5,863 bases of DNA from 2-02-FULL-46-13 sp036517235. GTDB taxonomy: Bacteria; Patescibacteriota; Minisyncoccia; Phycocordibacterales; DSPV01. Below, piece by piece: positions 1 to 4,813 of this stretch; position 1 is the first letter of the stretch; each line of letters begins with the position of its first letter. Location of the stretch: assembly GCA_036517235.1 (NCBI GenBank), contig DATDXL010000018.1:1-5863 (forward strand), written 5' to 3'. A program made the position numbers and the translations under genes. Below the pieces are notes generated by a model that saw nothing but the letters and a program-made list of their open reading frames with translations, did not search any database and was not told where the DNA came from.

Positions 1-156
1 ATCCCGATTTTCTGGAGAGAATCGTTCTACAGAGAAAGAAAAAGCAAGGTATCGCTTGTGAGAGATAGCCTGAAAGCGATCTTCGCGATGTTTCGGATTA
101 GGAGAAATCTCCGAAAGGAGGCATCACCGTATACACATGGAAAAGCAATCGTTTAG
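1..156 (+). CDS. C-terminal end of a probable family 2 glycosyltransferase (5' partial)
   Basis: The first reading frame is open from base 1 to a TAG at 154-156 and gives 51 residues, beginning IPIFWRESFYRERKSKVSLV and containing RDSLKAIFAMFRIRRNLRKE. A short 'IPI' strand, a basic 'RERKSKVS' turn and then a helix ending in basic residues is how many family 2 glycosyltransferases of the dolichyl/polyprenyl-phosphate mannose synthase type end ('vPI.F..R..G.SK'). Such enzymes transfer a nucleotide-activated sugar to a polyprenyl phosphate at the inner membrane face. The catalytic domain lies outside the window, so the family call rests only on this tail. The 20-base overlap with the methyltransferase that follows suggests one operon with coupled translation. 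It could be another protein with a basic C-terminus; a real coding tail is likelier than the exact family. Confidence 0.55.
   Translation: MPIFWRESFYRERKSKVSLVRDSLKAIFAMFRIRRNLRKEASPYTHGKAIV
114..121 (+). promoter_or_regulatory. Ribosome binding site for the methyltransferase
   Basis: AAAGGAGG is a near-perfect Shine-Dalgarno sequence, 15 bases before the ATG at 137. That spacing is longer than usual. It lies inside the end of the upstream frame, so ribosomes finishing that gene pass over it, which fits translational coupling. No better in-frame start lies closer to it. Confidence 0.55.
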
Positions 157-850
157 ACTCCTCCGCGAGAGTGAGAGTTCGTGGTGGTATCGCGGTAGGG
201 CTCTCATTATCAGACGCGCAATAGAGCATTACCTGACATTTCGTGGAGGTGATGTCCTAGATGTGGGTGCGGGCTTCGGTGGTCTGTTCGACACATTACA
301 ACATTTCGGAAAAGTCACCGGCGTCGAGCCCGATGCTACGGCCAGAGAGGTATGCGGTATCAAGAGTTATAAGAAAGTCGTAGCCACCATTCCCGATGCC
401 ACCGACCACAAGTATTCGCTGATAGGCATGTTCGATGTGTTGGAACATACCAGCGATGATCGCGATGTTCTTCTCAAACTACACACCTTACTCGTTCCAA
501 ACGGAGTCCTAGCGATCACCGTCCCAGCCTACCAATGGCTTTGGAGTGACCACGATCTAGCTCATCATCATTTTAGACGATACACGAGGACATCCCTCGG
601 AAATGCCCTTTCAGAAACTGGCTACCGCATAGAGTACCTAGGATATTGGAACACAATATTTTTCATACCGGCCTGCATCATACGCCTGCTCGGTTTGACC
701 GGAAAAAGCGCGCTGGGTCTCCCGAGATTCCTGGATAAAATCCTCTTCTTTCTCATTGCCATCGAATCACTGTTGATACCTCGCTTACAGCTTCCATTTG
801 GGCTATCGGTGATCGTTATAGCAAAACCTGACCACGGGGATGCATCGTGA
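137..850 (+). CDS. Class I SAM-dependent methyltransferase, probably linked to surface glycan synthesis
   Basis: A complete 237-residue enzyme of the Methyltransf_11/23 type. Motif I (VLDVGAGFG, residues 40-48) is the glycine-rich SAM loop. The acidic residue after strand 2 is in VEPD (63-66). FDVLEH (99-104) and PNGVLAITVPAY (121-132) match the later core strands. The WLWSDHD...HHHFRRYT segment (134-150) is typical of a subfamily often found beside polyprenyl-phosphate glycosyltransferases. The N-terminus, with an aromatic WWYRGR at 16-21, looks like the natural start of that subfamily, so ATG 137 is kept. Two hydrophobic stretches near the C-terminus (about 171-186 and 200-216) may touch the membrane. 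The start overlaps the preceding glycosyltransferase-like gene, and the stop faces the membrane protein on the other strand. The methyl acceptor is unknown; a sugar or lipid-linked saccharide is an inference from context. Confidence 0.88.
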   Translation: MEKQSFRLLRESESSWWYRGRALIIRRAIEHYLTFRGGDVLDVGAGFGGLFDTLQHFGKVTGVEPDATAREVCGIKSYKKVVATIPDATDHKYSLIGMFDVLEHTSDDRDVLLKLHTLLVPNGVLAITVPAYQWLWSDHDLAHHHFRRYTRTSLGNALSETGYRIEYLGYWNTIFFIPACIIRLLGLTGKSALGLPRFLDKILFFLIAIESLLIPRLQLPFGLSVIVIAKPDHGDAS

Positions 851-868
851 TCATCGATCCAAAGGCTT

Positions 869-2578
869 CTAGAGCTTATACACCATCACTGACGGATAGA
901 CATCATCCACAAATACTCTCTCAAAACGAGAGTCCTGTTCAAGGATCTTGAAAAACGGAGAGGTGCTTGCTGAATTCGAACCGTTCATGGTGTTGAGAAA
1001 AACGTACGAAGCATGAAAATCATTCTTTAGGGAATCGTATATCCCTCTACTAGTATCCCCGCTAGCGCATGTCTTTTGACAGACTTCCTCCCCCTTTACA
1101 ATGGAGAAATAAAGTTTGTATAAGTCTTTGCTGTACTGATAGGTATACATATTCGCGAAACCCATGATGTACTGATTGTGAGGATTAAAGAAGACAAGTC
1201 GGGGAAAATCTGAAAAAGACTGGGTGAATACGATGCCTATTCCTTTAGAATCGGCATAGATGAAATCGGCAGCGCGTTTGTATTGATCGCTTGGGTCTAC
1301 CTTACTCTCCATATACATGGCTATCCCTAGCCATGTTGCAATAAAGAAAACCATTGTCATGGATACAAGTACCACTGTAATCCTTTTCTTGTTCTCGTAT
1401 ACTACTTGACCGATCTTCCGTGCCTCGATCCAAAAAGAACCGCCTGAAGGGGGAGGTTGAGAATCAGTGAGAAAAAGTCCCCCGCTATCAGTCCAGTAGG
1501 AATATATCCTATAGATCACAATCACGACTAAAAGCGACCAAAAGGGGAAAAAATACTCGACGCCGCGTTCTATCAACATGAGGAGCGGAAAGAAAAATAC
1601 GGTTAGCATGAGGAGAAAGAGTTCTGATGATGAAACCGTTTTATCAAATGAGCGCGTCAGGTGATATCGGACGAGATAGAAAAGCATGGCCACAAGAAAC
1701 CCAAGAAACCAGGGGAGGTCTATGATCTGCATGACATGGGGAGACGACTCTGCTCCCTCAATGGTCACATGCGATACCAATACACTGATAATAGCCAGGG
1801 AATTCACAAATAGAGCGTTGTAGAGATAATTGAGAATATCAGGATGAAACAATATTCCAACTACCCAACCGAAAAGGATCGACGCGAGTGGATATAGAAA
1901 AGCAAGGTCTTTTATCTTGAAACGTCTGACGAACACATCGCTCAATGCGAAAAAAACAGGAGGGATAAAAACTAACACGGACATCGAATAAAAAAGGGGG
2001 GTAATGACTCCTAATAGAAAAATAAGTACGTACCGACGCCTCAACGAAAAATAGAATGAGAGCAACATAAATAACGAGGAAAGCAAGTGGGGTCGTATCA
2101 AGAGAAGCCTCGAATCAAACGAGTTCACAAGGGCAGAAAGAATGAATACTGTCCCGATACCGCACACTACGGCTCTTAGACGCGAAGCGTCTAAGGTCAC
2201 CCTTGCTAAACCAAATGCAATAAAATACAGGACGCTAAAAAATATCCCTGCCAACACACTATTCATTATCCGAACCCGCCACAGTACTGCTTCAGTATCG
2301 TTTACGTCCACCCCGCTCAGAAAACCAGCCGTTACGAGGTGATACCCGTAATACATATCCACGGGGTGCGAAGCAAATGTAGTGTATACCGGGTAGGAAA
2401 AAGCCGTACCTTCATAGTAGGCACGCGAGTGAGCGGTGTGATAGAAGACATCATCCGCGAACATCCTGCCATCCCCCGCAAGATACGCGAGACTGAATAA
2501 TGAGAAAAAAAGAAAAAAGATCGCAATCGGAACTGCAACCATCAGAAGAACCTCCTTCTTGTTCATCGTTAGAGACAT
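869..2578 (-). CDS. Multi-pass membrane protein, probable GT-C fold glycosyltransferase
   Basis: 569 residues with about 11 predicted membrane helices (roughly 10-33, 103-124, 135-153, 158-178, 183-208, 224-245, 250-270, 286-304, 317-336, 341-359, 399-421) and a soluble C-terminal domain (about 424-569). The first loop after helix 1 carries an acidic pair followed by an aromatic and histidine (ADDVFYH, 41-47; D42, D43), placed like the catalytic acidic motif of GT-C enzymes, which use polyprenyl-phosphate sugars outside the membrane. RPHLLSS (162-168) and ERGVEYFFPF (337-346) look like conserved interhelical motifs. The C-terminal domain has an 'FSDFPRLVFFNPHNQYIMG' segment (455-473) that I associate with uncharacterised bacterial relatives of these enzymes, and a possible disulfide pair C500/C504. 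The gene converges on the methyltransferase with an 18-base gap and no clear terminator. Donor and acceptor are unknown; it could also be a non-catalytic relative. Confidence 0.68.
   Translation of the reverse strand: MSLTMNKKEVLLMVAVPIAIFFLFFSLFSLAYLAGDGRMFADDVFYHTAHSRAYYEGTAFSYPVYTTFASHPVDMYYGYHLVTAGFLSGVDVNDTEAVLWRVRIMNSVLAGIFFSVLYFIAFGLARVTLDASRLRAVVCGIGTVFILSALVNSFDSRLLLIRPHLLSSLFMLLSFYFSLRRRYVLIFLLGVITPLFYSMSVLVFIPPVFFALSDVFVRRFKIKDLAFLYPLASILFGWVVGILFHPDILNYLYNALFVNSLAIISVLVSHVTIEGAESSPHVMQIIDLPWFLGFLVAMLFYLVRYHLTRSFDKTVSSSELFLLMLTVFFFPLLMLIERGVEYFFPFWSLLVVIVIYRIYSYWTDSGGLFLTDSQPPPSGGSFWIEARKIGQVVYENKKRITVVLVSMTMVFFIATWLGIAMYMESKVDPSDQYKRAADFIYADSKGIGIVFTQSFSDFPRLVFFNPHNQYIMGFANMYTYQYSKDLYKLYFSIVKGEEVCQKTCASGDTSRGIYDSLKNDFHASYVFLNTMNGSNSASTSPFFKILEQDSRFERVFVDDVYPSVMVYKL
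2551..2560 (-). promoter_or_regulatory. Internal Shine-Dalgarno sequence suggesting an alternative start for the GT-C-like gene
   Basis: On the minus strand this reads AAGAAGGAGG, and its GGAGG ends 8 bases before an in-frame ATG at 2540-2542 (Met13 of the long form). The upstream ATG at 2576-2578 has only AAAGGTG 17 bases before it. The short form would begin MVAVPIAIFF, directly in the first membrane helix. The long form keeps the basic KK at residues 7-8, which suits N-terminus-inside insertion. I kept the long start; both remain possible. Confidence 0.4.
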
Positions 2579-2638
2579 AGAACGAATAGCCTACACACCT
2601 TTATTCGACTTTTCCCGAAAAAAACGTAAGTATGTTCC

Positions 2639-2647
2639 AGTATAGCA
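2639..2647 (-). promoter_or_regulatory. Extended -10 promoter candidate for the GT-C-like gene
   Basis: On the minus strand this reads TGCTATACT, that is TG-N-TATACT, an extended -10 element with five of six matches to TATAAT. No TTGACA-like box lies 16-18 bases upstream, as is common for extended -10 promoters. Transcription would begin near 2632 and leave a leader of about 54 bases. Confidence 0.35.
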
Positions 2648-2700
2648 TGTGAGTCCTCTCTGCCCTTTTCAGAACAAAAGGAGATTAATTCAGACTCGAG

Positions 2701-2706
2701 TATAAT
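2701..2706 (+). promoter_or_regulatory. Possible -10 box (TATAAT) for the SPFH gene
   Basis: A perfect TATAAT hexamer, but the bases 17 upstream (2678-2683, AAGGAG) do not resemble a -35 box and there is no TG extension. If used, it would give a leader of about 190 bases containing all the inverted repeats downstream. An alternative is the TTGACT at 2790-2795 with a poor -10 (TAGCTT, 2813-2818). Neither is strong. Confidence 0.22.
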
Positions 2707-2766
2707 CCACCCTGCAATCCCCTCCCTGCGTTACAACGAAAGCACAAAATCACCGGAGTGATTCCA

Positions 2767-2803
2767 AGCTATTGAACCATTACGAGACCTTGACTAAATA
2801 GCT
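2767..2803 (+). repeat. Small inverted repeat in the SPFH leader region
   Basis: AGCTATT (2767-2773) is the exact reverse complement of AATAGCT (2797-2803), separated by 23 bases. A second pair, ACCATT (2776-2781) and AATGGT (2808-2813), cannot form at the same time as it or as the larger downstream stem. Short arms like these arise by chance fairly often; I list it because it sits next to a much stronger hairpin with which it could compete. Confidence 0.28.
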
Positions 2804-2811
2804 AATAAATG

Positions 2812-2866
2812 GTAGCTTTTCGACGGATTTGGACTTTGAAAGAGCTTCATAGCCCGTCAAAGCTAC
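2812..2866 (+). repeat. Long hairpin with a 2-base bulge upstream of the SPFH gene
   Basis: The 5' arm (2812-2826) pairs with the 3' arm (2854-2866). Eight pairs, GTAGCTTT with AAAGCTAC, are followed by an unpaired TC (2820-2821) and then five more, GACGG with CCGTC. All 13 pairs are Watson-Crick and the loop is 27 bases. No U-run follows the 3' arm, so this is not an ordinary intrinsic terminator. The stem ends 28 bases before the ribosome binding site at 2894. It may be a 5' leader structure affecting stability or translation, or as DNA an operator. I recognise no known riboswitch class in it. Confidence 0.55.
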
Positions 2867-2893
2867 ATTTCTGAAACACTAAAACCTCAACTG

Positions 2894-2899
2894 AAAGGA
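2894..2899 (+). promoter_or_regulatory. Ribosome binding site for the SPFH gene
   Basis: AAAGGA lies 5 bases before the ATG at 2905, a good spacing, and this settles the start: the encoded protein then begins directly with its membrane helix. Confidence 0.6.
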
Positions 2900-2904
2900 A
2901 TAAC

Positions 2905-4668
2905 ATGACCCTGATACTCATAACCTTGCTTGCCTTAGTACCAGCAAGTTTGGTTCTACTTATCGTCCTCGGCTACACCGTCGGGAAATTGAAAAAGCAA
3001 GCTTCGTTCGTCCAGCAAGAGACAATCGAGTTCATCGTCGCAGGAACCACGGAAGAAGCAAAACACGAAGACGACAAGGATGACTCCAAGAAAAAGGAGG
3101 AGCCTGAAAGTCGGCCGGGTGGAACCCTAGTGGGTACACTCGTCAACACCAAAGGGTACCGTTACTACGACTACTCCGAACCCATCCCCTACGATATCAC
3201 CGTCGGCGTTCCCAAGATGAAAAAAGGGAAAGCTCCTGATGATCTCGAAAAACTGGATACTGCCATCAAAGCACTGGAACTAAAGCTGGAAGGTAAACTT
3301 GAAGAAAATGAGGACAGGGACGCATTGACTCAAGAATACGAAACCCTCGTTGAACAATTGAGCCGGCGAACGTTCGAGCAGGAATACGTTCCTGTTATCA
3401 AGACCGTGGACGTCCACCACGCTATCGTCCCCAAGGAGATGCTTGAAAGAATCCTGAAGGGTCACATCGCGAGACGAGTGGAGAAAGCCAAAAAAGCCAG
3501 TAAAGTGATTTATCCCGCCGACCCTGCAGAGCTAGCACTCGCCAAAGCTGAGAGGCAGCAGGCGTATGTCAAGGGGCTTCTGACTGATGATAAGCACATT
3601 GAACTGGTGAAGGCTGAAAAACAGCAGGCGTATGTCGAGGGGCTTCTGACCGATGAGATAAACCTTGACTCCTTCCGAGCCTGGTGGAAACTCATTAATG
3701 ACACCCTGTCATCCGAGAAGACCAAGGGGGAAATCTGGGATGACGTGAGGTCAAAGATCAAACGCTGGCTGCAGCAGAGGTGGGGGTTCTTCTGGGTCTC
3801 CATCGTTCACCCAGCCCGGCGCATCCATGAGTTCCTCATTGTGCACAGTTGGCTCCCAGATAAGAAAGACAGCCAAGGTGGACAACCGGACAAGGGCCCG
3901 AATCGGCTGAAAAACCTAATTAGGGTGAAAACGAAGCCTACGAAATTCCTTCTGCGCCAGCCACCACGGCCAGTGCTGATCGAAGGCATCGAGTTTGCAG
4001 ATCGGTTTCAGGGGGACGTCATCCTCTATGCAACCTTCCGCGTGGTCATGCCCTACCCGGCCGTCTTCGTCTGGAAAGAGAAATTCTACGAAGCGATCGA
4101 GTCTGCGCTTAGTTCTGCGTTCATCGACTTCGCGCGCCAGGTGAAGTGGGTTGACTTCGTCAAAAAGGTCAAGAAGGGGCCAGGGTCAGGACTGCACCTC
4201 AAATTCCTCAGCGGCATCAACATCCGCACCACCACACGCATCGAAGATAAGAAAAGAACGTCGGTGAAGCTTGGTGGCAAAGGAATCGTCGAGACCGTAG
4301 GCATCGAGCTCTTTGACGTCTGGATCCATGACTATGAAGGACACGAGGGCGAAATCGATGAAAAAACCGTCGCGGGTGCTCTACGAGCTCAAGAGCTCGC
4401 GCGCCTCCAAGGAGAAGCAAAAATCATGGAGCAAACGAAAGCTGGGGAGGCGTTATTAGCCTTTGCGAGAAGGCAAAAACAAGCGATCGACCTTGTCGGT
4501 GACGCTGAAGCTGCCGTACTAATCAAGAAGGCAGCAGCTGGCAAGGAACTCGCTGTTGCGGAACAGCACGTCAAAGCACTTACCGCATTGACGGGCAAGG
4601 ATTCCAAGGTCCAGACCTACGTAGAAGGTGGTGGTAGTGCAGGTCTCATGCTTCCACCAAACTCCTGA
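2905..4668 (+). CDS. Membrane-anchored SPFH/band 7 (flotillin/stomatin-like) protein with a long insertion
   Basis: 587 residues. Residues 3-25 form one membrane helix. The GKLKK that follows (27-31) suggests, by the positive-inside rule, that the rest is cytoplasmic. A short beta-rich segment (about 34-48, VQQETIEFIVAG, and 73-90) is split by a charged patch (50-69). Residues 100-285 are a charged, mainly helical region with two copies of a 22-residue repeat (213-256). The SPFH core follows at about 286-480: RWGFFWVSIVHP, then RPVLIEGIEFADRFQGDVIL and YATFRVVMPYPAVF (strand 'D.F.-V...FRV..P..A'), then the helix with ALSSAFIDFARQV and the late strands IVETVGIELFDVWIHDYEG. An Ala/Glu/Lys-rich coiled-coil (about 485-560) and a tail, GGGSAGLMLPP, end the protein. 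SPFH proteins oligomerise on membranes and organise microdomains or control proteases; which applies here is unknown. No NfeD or FtsH-like gene is adjacent. The family call is strong; the boundaries are by eye. Confidence 0.82.
   Translation: MTLILITLLALVPASLVLLIVLGYTVGKLKKQASFVQQETIEFIVAGTTEEAKHEDDKDDSKKKEEPESRPGGTLVGTLVNTKGYRYYDYSEPIPYDITVGVPKMKKGKAPDDLEKLDTAIKALELKLEGKLEENEDRDALTQEYETLVEQLSRRTFEQEYVPVIKTVDVHHAIVPKEMLERILKGHIARRVEKAKKASKVIYPADPAELALAKAERQQAYVKGLLTDDKHIELVKAEKQQAYVEGLLTDEINLDSFRAWWKLINDTLSSEKTKGEIWDDVRSKIKRWLQQRWGFFWVSIVHPARRIHEFLIVHSWLPDKKDSQGGQPDKGPNRLKNLIRVKTKPTKFLLRQPPRPVLIEGIEFADRFQGDVILYATFRVVMPYPAVFVWKEKFYEAIESALSSAFIDFARQVKWVDFVKKVKKGPGSGLHLKFLSGINIRTTTRIEDKKRTSVKLGGKGIVETVGIELFDVWIHDYEGHEGEIDEKTVAGALRAQELARLQGEAKIMEQTKAGEALLAFARRQKQAIDLVGDAEAAVLIKKAAAGKELAVAEQHVKALTALTGKDSKVQTYVEGGGSAGLMLPPNS
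3541..3672 (+). repeat. Two-copy in-frame 66-bp tandem repeat within the SPFH gene
   Basis: Copy 1 (3541-3606) and copy 2 (3607-3672) encode 22 residues each, aligned on KAE(R/K)QQAYV(K/E)GLLTD, with 13 of 22 residues identical. The core is much closer in DNA: 35 bases starting at 3556 and 3622 differ at only two positions, one of them silent. The copies therefore look like a fairly recent in-frame duplication, or one kept similar by recombination. They fall in the helical insertion ahead of the SPFH core and would add about six helical turns if fully helical. Confidence 0.85.
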
Positions 4669-4702
4669 AACTAGAAATGGACGATCTAGAGCAATCACAA
4701 CC

Positions 4703-4734
4703 AAACCAGTCACGCGCGCGTGACTGGTTTTTAT
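4703..4734 (+). terminator. Rho-independent terminator of the SPFH gene
   Basis: Bases 4703-4716 and 4717-4730 are perfect reverse complements (AAACCAGTCACGCG). They give a 12-bp stem with a CGCG loop, followed directly by a T-run that with the end of the stem reads TTTTTAT. It begins 35 bases after the SPFH stop codon and ends just before the next promoter, so it separates the two transcription units. Confidence 0.9.
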
Positions 4735-4736
4735 GT

Positions 4737-4765
4737 TTGACAAAGTACTTATACTGTAGTAGAAT
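4737..4765 (+). promoter_or_regulatory. Near-consensus sigma-70-type promoter for the seven-helix membrane protein
   Basis: A perfect -35 box TTGACA (4737-4742), a 17-base spacer and a -10 box TAGAAT (4760-4765, five of six matches) form the best promoter in the window. Transcription would start near 4772 and leave a leader of about 42 bases. No operator-like repeat overlaps it, so strong, largely constitutive expression is plausible. Confidence 0.8.
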
Positions 4766-4813
4766 GCCGAAAGACTTTCTGTAATTCAAACCTATCAACA
4801 ATACAGAGAAATT

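Larger units (their letters stand above)
2579..2904. other. Divergent intergenic region (326 bases)
   Basis: I found no convincing open frame or RNA gene here. The left side holds an extended -10 candidate for the minus-strand membrane protein. The centre holds a TATAAT on the plus strand. The right 140 bases contain several overlapping inverted repeats built around AGCT (at 2767, 2800, 2814, 2843 and 2861), ending just upstream of the ribosome binding site of the SPFH gene. The region probably carries both divergent promoters and a structured leader for the SPFH transcript. Confidence 0.6.

Noticed and set aside
848..850. TGA recoded as glycine, as in some CPR lineages
   Set aside because: The TGA stops at 848-850 and 4666-4668 end proteins at sensible points, the second followed by a terminator, so the standard code fits.
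851..868. Terminator between the convergent methyltransferase and membrane-protein genes
   Set aside because: Only short imperfect palindromes are present in the 18-base gap, with no T-run in either direction.
2142..2342. A 66-codon plus-strand open frame antisense to the GT-C-like gene
   Set aside because: The opposite strand encodes clear membrane helices and motifs; this frame looks like its shadow.
2505..2522. A-rich run in the GT-C-like gene as a possible slippage or frameshift site
   Set aside because: It encodes a normal Phe/Leu-rich first membrane helix and the frame continues intact on both sides.
2579..2904. CRISPR array, tRNA or known riboswitch in the intergenic region
   Set aside because: There are no regularly spaced direct repeats, no cloverleaf with a CCA-type acceptor stem, and no riboswitch core I recognise.
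4384..4399. Palindrome CGAGCTC-AA-GAGCTCG inside the SPFH gene
   Set aside because: It follows from coding Arg-Ala-Gln-Glu-Leu-Ala in the coiled-coil. The 2-base spacer cannot form a good RNA loop and nothing suggests a site.
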